Shown piece after piece: positions 14,531-22,565 of a stretch of 64,000 bases of DNA. How positions within the stretch are numbered: the stretch's first letter is position 1; every line of letters starts with the position of its first letter. The translations under genes were made by a program, and so were the position numbers. Origin of the DNA: DASUPK01 sp963800285 (GTDB lineage: Bacteria > Actinomycetota > Thermoleophilia > Solirubrobacterales > 70-9). The stretch lies in NCBI GenBank assembly GCA_963800285.1, contig CAWDAL010000012.1, positions 62,001-126,000 of the forward strand. Direction: 5' to 3'. The notes beneath the pieces were generated by a model. That model searched no databases. It saw only the letters and a list, made by a program, of their open reading frames with translations, and was not told where the DNA came from.

Positions 14531-15493
14531 ATGAAAGCTGAACGTCAGCGCGTGGTGATCGCCCGGGTCCTCCTCCCGGCGGGGCTGGACAGGTTGCGGG
14601 AGCGCTACGAGGTCGGCGAAGGAGGGCTCGAGGCGACGCGGCAGGACCTGCTGGCGAGGGTTCCCGGTGCGGCGGCGCTTGTGGCGGACCCCAGCGTCGC
14701 GGTGGACGCCGAGCTCCTGGACGTCGCCGGAGAGAGACTGCGGGTGGTCGCCAACTTCGCGGTCGGATACGACAACGTCGATCTGGACGCGTGCAGGGAG
14801 CGGCAGGTGATCGTCACCAACACGCCCGACGTCCTGACCGAGGCGACCGCCGAGCTGACCATGGCGCTGACCCTCGCCGCGGCCCGTTGCATGAGCGACG
14901 CGGAGCGAGACCTGCGCGCCGGGCGCTGGCGCGGCTGGGACCCGGCGGCCTACCGCGGCATCGAGGTCCGGGGCTCGACGGTCGGCGTCATCGGCATGGG
15001 CCGGATCGGCGCCCGCTACGGGCGGCTCGCCCATGGGCTGGGGGCGAGGATCGTCTACACGAGCCGGTCACCGAAGCCCGTGGCGGAGAGCGAGGTGGGC
15101 GCTCGCCGCCTGGAGCTGCGCGAGCTGCTCGAGGCCTCGGACGTGGTCAGCCTCCACGCTCCGTCGACCCCGGCGACGCGAGGGCTGATCGGGGCGGCCG
15201 AGCTCGAGCTGGTCGGGCCGCAGGGCGTGCTGGTCAACACCTCGCGCGGCCCGCTGGTCGACTCAGAGGCGGTGGCCGCCGCGCTCGAGAGTGGAGTCCT
15301 CGGCGCCGCCGGCCTGGACGTCTACGAGAACGAGCCGGAGATCAGCCCGCGGCTGCTGGAGGCGCCACGCGCCGTCCTGCTTCCGCACATCGGCTCCGCA
15401 ACGATCCCGTCGCGCGACGGGATGGCGAACGCGGTCGCCGACAACGTGATCGCCGTGCTGGAGGGACGGGAGCCGCCGAACAGGGTCGTGTAA
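14531..15493 (+). CDS. D-2-hydroxyacid dehydrogenase (glyoxylate/hydroxypyruvate reductase type)
   Basis: A 320-residue NAD(P)-dependent enzyme with the D-isomer-specific fold: substrate-loop NFAVGYDNVDLDAC, Rossmann VGVIGMGRIGARYGRLAHGL, catalytic Arg in LVNTSRGPLVDSEA, Glu in YENEPEI and His in LLPHIGSAT. The family reduces glyoxylate, hydroxypyruvate or related 2-oxoacids; the exact substrate is not determined. It is divergent from the small winged-helix gene, and a family C repeat follows its stop. Confidence 0.88.
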   Translation: MKAERQRVVIARVLLPAGLDRLRERYEVGEGGLEATRQDLLARVPGAAALVADPSVAVDAELLDVAGERLRVVANFAVGYDNVDLDACRERQVIVTNTPDVLTEATAELTMALTLAAARCMSDAERDLRAGRWRGWDPAAYRGIEVRGSTVGVIGMGRIGARYGRLAHGLGARIVYTSRSPKPVAESEVGARRLELRELLEASDVVSLHAPSTPATRGLIGAAELELVGPQGVLVNTSRGPLVDSEAVAAALESGVLGAAGLDVYENEPEISPRLLEAPRAVLLPHIGSATIPSRDGMANAVADNVIAVLEGREPPNRVV

Positions 15494-15496
15494 GAC

Positions 15497-15588
15497 GGCT
15501 TCGCCATCAGGCCGCGGCGTAGCGACCACCCGGCATCAGTCGCGAGGGCTCGCGCCCTCGCTCCGAGATGCTGCGGCCTGACGCCGCG
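15497..15588 (+). repeat. Family C nested-palindrome repeat, diverged copy
   Basis: It begins GGCTTCGCCATCAGGCCGCG, contains CGAGGGCTCGCGCCCTCG and ends GCGGCCTGACGCCGCG. The order of blocks matches the units at 42077-42424 and, reversed, at 39009-39101. It fills the gap between two convergent genes and also encodes the last residues of the fatty acid hydroxylase (EGASPRD region). A bidirectional transcription end signal or REP element is plausible. Confidence 0.6.
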
Positions 15589-16198
15589 TGCGCGGCAGCG
15601 TCCCCATGATCGCGTCCCAGAGCGGGGAGGAGACGCCGAACCCGTAGCGGTGATCCTGGAAGTGGTGGCGCATGTGATGGGTCCGCAGCTGCTTGCCGAA
15701 CTGAGTCTTCGGCACGTGATGGTGCAGGTGGTAATGCGTGTAGTCGTAGGTCAGGTAGCCGAAGATGAATCCGGCGAAGGCCGGGAAGGCCTGCGGCGTC
15801 CCGAAGATGAGCACGTACAGGCCGAGAAAGACGGCCGCGAGCGGGATGCTGACCGCCGGGGGCATGACCAGCCGCATCGCGTCGTTCGGGTGGTCATGGT
15901 GGACGCCGTGGATGATGAAGTGGAGACGGTCGCCGCCGGGGAACCGCGGCTGCCAGTGGAAGACCAGGCGGTGGAGCCAGTACTCGGTCACGGTCCAGAT
16001 GGCGATCCCGGCCGCGAAGAGCAGCGCGACCGTCCCGACCGCGAGACCGCGATCGATTCCGAGCCAGACGCCGCCGATGACGACCGGCACGAAGACGATC
16101 GCCGGCACGGCGGGGTGGACCCTCGAGAAGAAGTCCAGGAACCGGCTCTCGAACATCGGGGGAGAGTCGGCGAGCTGTGCGGTGCGCTCATGTGCCAT
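15536..16198 (-). CDS. Fatty acid hydroxylase superfamily (sterol desaturase-like) membrane di-iron protein
   Basis: A 220-residue membrane protein with four or more hydrophobic segments and the expected histidine clusters: LHRLVFH, IHGVHHDHP, HYHLHHH and HHMRHHFQDH. These bind the di-iron centre of the fatty acid hydroxylase/sterol desaturase superfamily. The order fits FA2H-type 2-hydroxylases; the lipid substrate is not known. Its C-terminal tail is encoded by a family C repeat. A GTTAGG/CCTAAC inverted repeat lies 44 bases upstream of the start. Confidence 0.87.
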   Translation of the reverse strand: MAHERTAQLADSPPMFESRFLDFFSRVHPAVPAIVFVPVVIGGVWLGIDRGLAVGTVALLFAAGIAIWTVTEYWLHRLVFHWQPRFPGGDRLHFIIHGVHHDHPNDAMRLVMPPAVSIPLAAVFLGLYVLIFGTPQAFPAFAGFIFGYLTYDYTHYHLHHHVPKTQFGKQLRTHHMRHHFQDHRYGFGVSSPLWDAIMGTLPRTRRQAAASRSEGASPRD

Positions 16199-16241
16199 CG
16201 GCCGCTGATCTTAGCGAGAGGCCATCCGGTCGCGCAGTCCG

Positions 16242-16257
16242 GTTAGGGTCACCTAAC
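16242..16257. promoter_or_regulatory. GTTAGG-N4-CCTAAC inverted repeat upstream of fatty acid hydroxylase
   Basis: GTTAGG (16242-16247), GTCA, CCTAAC (16252-16257) form a perfect 6-bp inverted repeat. It sits 44 bases upstream of the di-iron hydroxylase start. The half-sites recall those of DtxR/IdeR iron boxes, but the spacing is much shorter than in the known 19-bp box, so identity with that box is doubtful. Confidence 0.35.
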
Positions 16258-16470
16258 TCGGCCCCCCCGGCGCCTGCCCAAGGCGGCGGTTCCCCGGTGC
16301 TAGCGGAACTCGTGACCAACCGGTGAAAAAAGAACAGCGCCATTTGCGGAAACGCCCCTGACGCAAGGCGGCGCGAATGGCATGATCAAGCCAAGTCGCG
16401 GGTCGAGTGCCCGGGGCGGAAGATCCGGCGGAGATGTGAGGGGCCGCCCATATATCGAGAGAGGAGATGG
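16247..16470 (+). other. Structured, gene-free 5' leader; possible regulatory RNA
   Basis: This is the only part of the 279-bp gap before the Cys-rich gene that shows structure. GGTCAC (16247-16252) can pair with GTGACC (16312-16317) around smaller stems CGCC/GGCG and GTTCC/GGAAC. A second module has GCCATT (16339-16344) paired with AATGGC (16376-16381), enclosing a GCG-GAAA-CGC tetraloop hairpin (16346-16355) followed by GACGCAA (16360-16366). The latter order recalls the GEMM c-di-GMP-I riboswitch core, but its conserved GCAAAC segment is not evident. No class is claimed. Confidence 0.35.
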
Positions 16471-16477
16471 GGCGAAC

Positions 16478-16687
16478 TTGGCCGAGAGTCGAGCACGCAA
16501 TGCTGCGGTGACTTGTGAGGACTGCTTCTTCAAGTCCCGCGGACTGTGCGCCCTCGGCCTCGAGTCTCCCTGTCCCACCTTCCGGCCCAACACTCCGGAG
16601 GGCCTGGTTCCGCCCCGGCAGCCCGCGCTCCTCATGAGGGACCGGGCCAACCCCGCCGCATCGCACGTCGCCGTGCAAGCTGCGTAG
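16478..16687 (+). CDS. Small Cys-rich conserved-looking protein, probable metal binder
   Basis: A TTG at 16478 after GAGGAG (16461-16466) opens a 69-residue frame, LAESRARNAAVTCEDCFFKS, then RGLCALGLESPCPTFRPNTP and a hydrophilic tail. The C-x2-C...C...C spacing suggests a small zinc or iron-sulfur site. The frame is open further upstream, but that part is the structured leader rather than protein-like sequence. Function is unknown. The MBL hydrolase gene follows 50 bases later. Confidence 0.6.
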   Translation: MAESRARNAAVTCEDCFFKSRGLCALGLESPCPTFRPNTPEGLVPPRQPALLMRDRANPAASHVAVQAA

Positions 16688-16737
16688 CGATCCGCCAAAC
16701 CCGGTTACAGTCCCGGCGGGGCCATGGGGCTGCTTCC

Positions 16738-17532
16738 TTGAAGATCACCGTGCTCGGCAAGTCGCCGTCCTGGCAGGACGCCGGCGGAGCCTGCAGCGGC
16801 TATCTGATCGAGACCGACGAGACGAGGGTCCTGCTCGACTGCGGGAACGGCGTCTTCGGGAAGCTGCGCGAGCGGGTGGACTACACCGAGGTCGATGCGG
16901 TGGTCATCTCCCATCTCCACGCCGATCACTTCCTCGACCTCGTTCCCTTCTCGTACGCGCTGATCTACGCCCCGAAGCAGCAGCCGGTCCCGGTGCACAT
17001 CTGGGATGGGACCGATAACCCCGCCCGGCCCCGTCTGATCGCTCCGCCCGGCGCCGTCGAGACGTTCCGGCGGGTCGTGGGCGCCTGGGGCAACGACGAC
17101 CTGATCGAGAGCGCCTTTCGGATCGAGGAGTACTTATCGGGCGACCGGGTCGAGGTCGGGGACGTGTGGGCGAGCTTCCACCCGGTGCCGCACTTCGTCG
17201 AGACGTTCGCCGTCCGGATCGGCTCCGACGGGGGCGGCGGCGAGATCGCCTACAGCGCCGACACGCGCCCCGGGAATGAGATCGTCGAGGTGGCCCGGGA
17301 CGCCGATCTGCTGATCATCGAGGGGACCCTTCCCCGCCCGGAGCGGACGGGTCTGCGGGGTCATCTCACCCCGGAGGAGGCCGGAGAACACGCGAAGCAG
17401 GCGGGTGCGAAGCGCGTCGTCATCACCCACATCTCCGACGAGCTCGGGGACGACTGGGCCCGGGAGCAGGCTGAGAAGGGCTTCGGCGGCCCCGTCGAGA
17501 TCGCCCGTGAGGGCGCTACGTACGAAATCTAG
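16738..17532 (+). CDS. MBL-fold metallo-hydrolase (YhfI/RNase Z-like)
   Basis: A 264-residue beta-lactamase-fold protein from TTG 16738 (LKITVLGKSPSWQDAGGACS). Metal ligands are visible as SHLHADH (HxHxDH), VPHFVE, YSADT and ITHISDE. Layout and ending (VVITHISDELGDDWAREQAE) resemble B. subtilis YhfI-type cyclic phosphodiesterase/RNase Z relatives. The substrate is unknown. The start was chosen because family members begin directly with the K-[IV]-T-[VI] strand. Confidence 0.8.
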   Translation: MKITVLGKSPSWQDAGGACSGYLIETDETRVLLDCGNGVFGKLRERVDYTEVDAVVISHLHADHFLDLVPFSYALIYAPKQQPVPVHIWDGTDNPARPRLIAPPGAVETFRRVVGAWGNDDLIESAFRIEEYLSGDRVEVGDVWASFHPVPHFVETFAVRIGSDGGGGEIAYSADTRPGNEIVEVARDADLLIIEGTLPRPERTGLRGHLTPEEAGEHAKQAGAKRVVITHISDELGDDWAREQAEKGFGGPVEIAREGATYEI

Positions 17533-17598
17533 GCTCAGGGTTGCCAGGGCTTACGCGCCGCACACCCGGCATGCCCGGAAGCGAAGCTGAGGAATTAA

Positions 17599-17646
17599 TG
17601 CGAGGGCGCGCGTCAGCGCGACCCGTGACACGTGCTGGCGAAGCCG
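17599..17646 (+). repeat. Family B dispersed repeat, copy 2
   Basis: TGCGAGGGCGCG, short loop, CAGCGCGACCCGT, then further downstream GCGAAGC. The same blocks as the copy at 2046-2087 (reversed) and the copy at 57224-57252, except that the TTTTACT segment after CGACCCG is replaced by GACACGT. It lies between the MBL hydrolase gene and hsp20. Confidence 0.55.
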
Positions 17647-17665
17647 TCGTATTACCCTGTCTCCG

Positions 17666-18121
17666 GTGACCAGCCAACGAGACCCCTTCGCCGATTTCGC
17701 CCGGATGCGACGGGAGATGGACGAGCTCCTCGGTGACTTCTGGGACCAGGCCGGCTACCGCCAGCGCCGTCAGGTCGCCGCCTTCGTGCCCCGGGTCGAC
17801 GTCTACTACTGCGGCGAGGACGTGCCCAACAAGGCGGTGGTCAAGGTCGAGCTCCCCGGGATCGAGCTCAAGGCCGTCAACCTCGAGGTGCGTGGCCGGA
17901 CCCTGGTGATCAGCGGCGAGCGGCCGGTTCGGGAGACGGAGGGGCGGACCTACCAGCAGGTCGAGCTCCCCTCCGGGCCGTTCCGGCGCGTCGTCGAGCT
18001 CTCGGTGGACGTGAACGCCGAGCACGCCCAAGCCACCTACGAGGACGGCATCCTCCGCGTCGAGCTGCCGACGAGGCTGCCGCAGGCCGCCCGCCAGGTG
18101 CCGATTGAGCGCGCCGAGTAG
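17666..18121 (+). CDS. Small heat shock protein (Hsp20/alpha-crystallin)
   Basis: A 151-residue chaperone with the alpha-crystallin domain from about residue 45: VPRVDVYYCGE, VVKVELPGIELKAVNLEVRG, LVISGERPVRETEGRTYQQV and the C-terminal ATYEDGILRVELPTRL strand. It binds unfolding proteins to prevent aggregation. It starts at GTG 17666 and lies 31 bases upstream of the preferred lon start, so chaperone and protease form one stress operon. Confidence 0.92.
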   Translation: MTSQRDPFADFARMRREMDELLGDFWDQAGYRQRRQVAAFVPRVDVYYCGEDVPNKAVVKVELPGIELKAVNLEVRGRTLVISGERPVRETEGRTYQQVELPSGPFRRVVELSVDVNAEHAQATYEDGILRVELPTRLPQAARQVPIERAE

Positions 18122-18152
18122 CGAGCCTCCGGGCGGGGAAGAGAGGCTGAGG

Positions 18153-20564
18153 ATGGCCGACGTCGAGACTCCGCAGCTCGAGGTGGTGGAGATCCCCGAC
18201 GTCGAGGACGCCCTCGCCAGCACGGAGCCGCTGCCCGATGCCCTGCCGATCCTGCCGCTCCGGGAGACGGTCACCTATCCCGACACTCTGACCCCGCTCG
18301 CGGTGGGCCAGGAGCGCTCCGTCAAGCTCGTCAACGACGTCCTCTCGGGCAACCGGATGCTGGCGATGGTGGGCTCGAAGGACCCCGAGAACGACAAGCC
18401 GGGCCCGGACGACCTCTACGGCGTCGGCGTGGCGGGAACCGTGGCGCGGATGATGAAGGTGCCCGACGGGACCCTGCGCATCCTCGTCCAAGGGAGCGTG
18501 CGCATCCGGATCCTCGACTACATCAGCGAGGAGCCATATCTCGTCGCGAAGATCGAGGAGATGCCCGACGTGATCGAGGCATCCACGGAGCTCGAGGCCC
18601 TGACCCGCAACGTTCAGAGCACCTTCAGCGAGATCATCGAGGCGATCCCGTACCTGCCGGAGGAGCTCCAGCTCGCCGTCGCCAACCTGGACGAGCCCTC
18701 GGCGCTCTCACACCTGATCGCCGGCGCACTCCGGATCTCCACGGAGGAGAAGCAGGAGCTGCTCGAGACCCTCGATGTGACCAAGCGGCTGCGGCGCCTC
18801 TCCGAGATCCTCACCCGCGAGCTGGAGGTCGTCCAGCTCGGTTCGAAGATCCAGTCGCAGGTCGAGTCCGAGATCGACAGGGGCCAGCGCGAGTACTTCC
18901 TGCGCCAGCAGCTCAAGGCGATTCAGGAGGAGCTCGGCGAGGGCGACGAGCAGCAGGCGGAGCTCAACGAGCTGCGCCAGCGGATCGAGGAGGCCGGCCT
19001 GCCCGAGGAGGCGCAGAAGGCCGCCGAGCGCGAGCTCTCCCGGCTGGAGAAACTGCCTCCGGTCGCCGCCGAGTACGGCGTGATCCGCACCTATCTCGAG
19101 TGGCTGGTCGACCTGCCCTGGTCGAAGGAGACCGAGGACAACCTGGACATCGGACACGCGCGGAAGGTCCTCGACGATGATCACTACGACCTCGAGGAGG
19201 TCAAGGACCGGATCCTCGAGTACCTCGCCGTCCGCAAGCTGAACCCAGATTCCCCGGGCCCGATCCTCTGCTTCGCCGGGCCGCCCGGCGTCGGCAAGAC
19301 CAGCCTGGGTCGCTCGATCGCCAAGGCCCTGGGCCGCGAATTCGAGCGGATCTCGGTTGGCGGGGTCGTCGACGAGGCGGAGATCAGAGGCCACCGCCGC
19401 ACTTACATCGGCGCGCTGCCCGGCACCATCATCAGGGCGCTTCGCGACGCCGGCACCCGGAACCCCGTCTTCATGATCGACGAGATCGACAAGATGGGAG
19501 CGGACTTCCGCGGCGATCCCTCCAGCGCGATGCTCGAGGTCCTCGACCCGGCGCAGAACTCCACCTTCCGCGACCACTACCTCGACCTTCCGTTCGATCT
19601 ATCCGAGGTCCTCTTCATCGCGACGGCGAACATCCTCGACACGATCCCGTCGGCGCTGCAGGACCGGATGGAGGTGATCCAGCTCGCCGGCTACACGGTC
19701 GAGGAGAAGCTCCACATCGCGAAGCGCTACCTGGTCCCTCGACAGCTCGCGGCGAACGGCCTGAAGGCGTCCCAGATCGAGTTCGCCGACCCGGCTCTGA
19801 ACGCGATCATCGAGGAGTACACCCGCGAGGCGGGGGTCCGGAACCTCGAGCGCCAGATCGGCACCGTCTGCCGCAAGGTCGCTCGCGACGTCGCTGAGGG
19901 GAAGGTCAAGGGGAAGGTGCGGATCTCGGCGAAGCGCGCCCGCGAGCTGCTCGGCAAGCGACGCTTCTTCTCCGAAACCCGCCGCCGTACCAAGGACCCC
20001 GGAGTCGCCACCGGGCTCGCCTGGACGCCGGTCGGCGGCGAGGTCCTGTTCATCGAGGCGAGCGCGGTCCCCGGGTCGGGCAACCTGACCATCACCGGCC
20101 AGCTCGGCGATGTGATGCGCGAGTCGGCGCAGGCGGCGCTCACCTGGGTGCGCCGACACTACGAGGAGCTCGCCCCCGATCTGCCCGACGACTGGTTCGC
20201 GAAGCACGACATCCATGTCCACGTCCCGGCCGGCGCGGTGCCGAAGGACGGCCCCTCCGCGGGCGTGGCGATGACGACGGCGCTCGCCTCCCTGATCAGC
20301 AACCGGCCCGTCCGCAACGACGTGGCGATGACCGGAGAGGTCACCCTCACGGGCCAGGTTCTGCCGATCGGTGGCCTCAAGGAGAAGTCGCTCGCGGCCC
20401 AGCGGGCCGGGATCAAGCAGGTGATCGTGCCCGATCGCAACGAGGGCGACGTCGAGGAGATCTCCGAGCAGGAGCGGGAGGGCCTCGACTTCGTCTACGC
20501 CGACGACATCGGCGATGTGCTGAAGGTTGCCCTGCAAGCGGATGGGAATCGCCGTTCCGGGTAA
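18153..20564 (+). CDS. lon: ATP-dependent Lon protease
   Basis: About 803 residues. It has the N-terminal LON substrate domain (LPILPLRETVTYPDTLTPLA), a helical linker, the AAA+ module with Walker A GPPGVGKTS (about residue 375) and Walker B VFMIDEID, and the protease domain with catalytic Ser in KDGPSAGVAM (about 701) and Lys in GGLKEKSLAAQRAG (about 744). It degrades damaged and regulatory proteins in the cytosol. I prefer ATG 18153; a TTG at 18105 would overlap hsp20 and add an un-Lon-like lead. It probably forms an operon with hsp20. Confidence 0.95.
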   Translation: MADVETPQLEVVEIPDVEDALASTEPLPDALPILPLRETVTYPDTLTPLAVGQERSVKLVNDVLSGNRMLAMVGSKDPENDKPGPDDLYGVGVAGTVARMMKVPDGTLRILVQGSVRIRILDYISEEPYLVAKIEEMPDVIEASTELEALTRNVQSTFSEIIEAIPYLPEELQLAVANLDEPSALSHLIAGALRISTEEKQELLETLDVTKRLRRLSEILTRELEVVQLGSKIQSQVESEIDRGQREYFLRQQLKAIQEELGEGDEQQAELNELRQRIEEAGLPEEAQKAAERELSRLEKLPPVAAEYGVIRTYLEWLVDLPWSKETEDNLDIGHARKVLDDDHYDLEEVKDRILEYLAVRKLNPDSPGPILCFAGPPGVGKTSLGRSIAKALGREFERISVGGVVDEAEIRGHRRTYIGALPGTIIRALRDAGTRNPVFMIDEIDKMGADFRGDPSSAMLEVLDPAQNSTFRDHYLDLPFDLSEVLFIATANILDTIPSALQDRMEVIQLAGYTVEEKLHIAKRYLVPRQLAANGLKASQIEFADPALNAIIEEYTREAGVRNLERQIGTVCRKVARDVAEGKVKGKVRISAKRARELLGKRRFFSETRRRTKDPGVATGLAWTPVGGEVLFIEASAVPGSGNLTITGQLGDVMRESAQAALTWVRRHYEELAPDLPDDWFAKHDIHVHVPAGAVPKDGPSAGVAMTTALASLISNRPVRNDVAMTGEVTLTGQVLPIGGLKEKSLAAQRAGIKQVIVPDRNEGDVEEISEQEREGLDFVYADDIGDVLKVALQADGNRRSG

Positions 20565-20603
20565 TCTCCCCGTTGCACCCTGGAAACGAATCCGAGGAGA
20601 CCC

Positions 20604-21053
20604 ATGGGGGCACAAAGCAGAAGCGCGAAAGCCGGAGATGCTGCCCGGTCGGTCGCGTCCAATCCATATGTGCGACGGCTCATCGAGGATGAGGAGCTGC
20701 GCGAGAACATCCGCGTCGCCTTCGAGGCGGCCAAGGGCGCATACGCCCGGATGTCGAATGGAAAGGGGCCCGCAAAGGCCCTGATGGACGACAAGAAGGT
20801 TCAGCGCGATCTGCGGACGGCGGCAGAGTCGCTTCGGGATGCTTCACAGCAGCTGCGCGGACGGAGCACTGGCCGCCGGTTCGGGCTTGGAAAGGCCCTG
20901 CTCGTGGGCATCCTCGGCGCGGCGCTGGTTCTCATCCTGAGCGAGGACGCGCGCAAGCTCGTTCTCGACAAGCTGTTCGGCGCGGAGGAGGAGTTCGAGT
21001 ACACCTCGACCACCACCCCGATACCGGATACCGAGACCGTCCCCAGCGCCTGA
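20604..21053 (+). CDS. Single-pass membrane protein of unknown function
   Basis: A 149-residue protein. Residues about 15-95 are helical and charged (NPYVRRLIEDEELRENIRVA, then MDDKKVQRDLRTAAESLRDA). Residues about 97-116 form one membrane helix (GKALLVGILGAALVLIL). The short acidic Thr-rich tail follows. It starts at ATG 20604, 40 bases after lon, and an intrinsic terminator follows its stop, so it may be the last gene of the hsp20-lon unit. No family assigned. Confidence 0.72.
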   Translation: MGAQSRSAKAGDAARSVASNPYVRRLIEDEELRENIRVAFEAAKGAYARMSNGKGPAKALMDDKKVQRDLRTAAESLRDASQQLRGRSTGRRFGLGKALLVGILGAALVLILSEDARKLVLDKLFGAEEEFEYTSTTTPIPDTETVPSA

Positions 21054-21075
21054 CGAGCGGCAGTACCGGTTTGTC

Positions 21076-21107
21076 GAGGGCGTCCTGCGGGGCGCCCTCT
21101 TCGTTTG
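21076..21107 (+). terminator. Intrinsic terminator after the lon cluster
   Basis: GAGGGCG (21076-21082) and CGCCCTC (21093-21099) form a 7-bp stem with a 10-base loop, followed by TTCGTTT. It lies between the stop of the membrane protein (21053) and the next start (21122). Confidence 0.72.
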
Positions 21108-21121
21108 AGTAGGGTCCGGCC

Positions 21122-21823
21122 ATGCCATCGGTCCACGTGCTCGTTCCGGCCCAGCGGTATGTCTTCGCCGTCTCCAACGGCGAGGCGGAGGCGGCGACGA
21201 TCGACAGCTCGGCGGCCGGATTCGAGCGTTACAAGTCGCTGCAGCAGGGCGGTCGGACGACCGGGATGGTCGCCTTCCCCAACACGCTGCTCGTCCGCGG
21301 TGAGCGCGACTACCTGGTCGATCCCGGCCTGATCATGCAGGGGGCTCCTGTGATCGGCGCGATGGAGGAACTCGGCGTCGACCCCAACGACGTCAAGGAC
21401 GTGATCCTCACCCACCTCCATTTCGACCACGCGGAGGGCCTCGCGGGGTGGCCGATGCGCCGCACTTATGTACACAGGATCGAGACCGAGGCGCCCTACG
21501 CGCAGCTCGTCTCCGGGGTCATGGAGATGGCCAACCTCGAGATCCTCGAAGGCGAGGAGGGGGAGATCGAGCCCGGCCTGCGCTGGATGCTCACGCCCGG
21601 GCACTCCGACGGCCTGATCTCGCTGCTGGTCGACACCGACGATGGCCTCGTCGTGATCGCCTCGGACTGCGTCGGGCCTCTACCCGAATACTTCGAGGAG
21701 ATGGATCTGCCGGGGGACTTCGGGCCCGAGCGCGAGGAGCTGCTCAGGCAGTGGAAGCGGATTCGCGACCTCGATCCCGCGGTCGTCGTCCCCGGGCACT
21801 ATCCGCCGGTCGAGCTCAAGTAG
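21122..21823 (+). CDS. MBL-fold metallo-hydrolase (AHL-lactonase/glyoxalase II-like)
   Basis: A 233-residue beta-lactamase-fold enzyme with LTHLHFDHAEGLAGWP (HxHxDH), a second His in LTPGHSDGLISLLV, Asp in VIASDCVG and the final metal His in VVVPGHYPPVE. This layout fits the lactonase/metallo-hydrolase branch acting on small esters or lactones; the actual substrate is not evident. It begins just after the terminator and is followed 52 bases later by a TetR gene. Confidence 0.83.
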   Translation: MPSVHVLVPAQRYVFAVSNGEAEAATIDSSAAGFERYKSLQQGGRTTGMVAFPNTLLVRGERDYLVDPGLIMQGAPVIGAMEELGVDPNDVKDVILTHLHFDHAEGLAGWPMRRTYVHRIETEAPYAQLVSGVMEMANLEILEGEEGEIEPGLRWMLTPGHSDGLISLLVDTDDGLVVIASDCVGPLPEYFEEMDLPGDFGPEREELLRQWKRIRDLDPAVVVPGHYPPVELK

Positions 21824-21875
21824 CCACTCTCCCGAGCAAGCTGTCCAGCCAGCCAAACGCCTACAGTTCCGGGCG

Positions 21876-22478
21876 GTGGAGGCCACCAAGACAAGGGAGC
21901 TGAGCGGGGAGAAGGCGCAGCGGATTGTCGAGGCGATGCGCTCGAGCGTGGCCCGGCGAGGCATCTCCGGCTCCACCTTCGAGCACGTCGCGCGCGAGGC
22001 GGGGGTCAGCCGCGGACTGCTCCACTACTACTTCGGCACCAAGGAGGCGCTCCTGGTCGAGGTCGTCCGGCGCGACACCGAGCACCGGATCGCCCGCCTC
22101 GATGAGCCGCTCGCGAACGCCAGCTCGGCCGACGAGCTCCTCGCGATCCTGGTCGCCGACCTGGAGGACTCGATCCAGAACGACCCGGGCTTCTGGGTGC
22201 TCCTCTTCGACCTCTTCACCGCCGGCCGCCGCAACCCGGAGATCCAGCGGGAGGTGGCGGAGCTCTTCAACCGCACCCGCGGCCATGTCGCGGACGTCCT
22301 GCGCGCCAAGCAGAGCGAGGGCGTGATCAAGCCCCGCTTAGACATCGATGCGGTCGTGGCGCTGCTCTTCGCGCTCGCCGACGGCATCGCGCTGCAGCTG
22401 CTCTCCGATCCCGAGCGCGACCACGCTGACGTGATCGCCGCCGGGACCGAGGCGGCCCGCCACCTGCTGGCCGGGTGA
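21876..22478 (+). CDS. TetR-family regulator upstream of MMPL transporter
   Basis: A 200-residue TetR regulator from GTG 21876. The DNA-binding domain reads GISGSTFEHVAREAGVSRGL, then LHYYFGTKEALLVEVV. The C-terminal domain with DDPGFW-like NDPGFWVLLFDLFTAGRRNP resembles the BetI-type tail. It lies 87 bases upstream of an MMPL transporter gene, and the gap holds ACTGGCT repeats that make a natural operator, so it probably represses the transporter. Confidence 0.88.
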   Translation: MEATKTRELSGEKAQRIVEAMRSSVARRGISGSTFEHVAREAGVSRGLLHYYFGTKEALLVEVVRRDTEHRIARLDEPLANASSADELLAILVADLEDSIQNDPGFWVLLFDLFTAGRRNPEIQREVAELFNRTRGHVADVLRAKQSEGVIKPRLDIDAVVALLFALADGIALQLLSDPERDHADVIAAGTEAARHLLAG

Positions 22479-22513
22479 GGCAGCTCACACTTCGGCCACA
22501 CTGACGCTTGCAT

Positions 22514-22547
22514 ACTGGCTGCGGGCAAAACTGGCTGAGCAGCCAGT
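22514..22547. promoter_or_regulatory. ACTGGCT operator repeats before MMPL gene
   Basis: ACTGGCT occurs at 22514-22520 and 22530-22536; the latter pairs with AGCCAGT (22541-22547) to give a 7-bp inverted repeat with a 4-base spacer. The site lies 19 bases before the MMPL start. Control by the upstream TetR is inferred from adjacency. Confidence 0.55.
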
Positions 22548-22565
22548 CTCGTAGAGAGGAAGAGG

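Noticed and set aside
16242..16257. IdeR/DtxR iron box
   Set aside because: Half-sites are similar but the arms are only 4 bases apart; the known box spans 19 bp with wider spacing.
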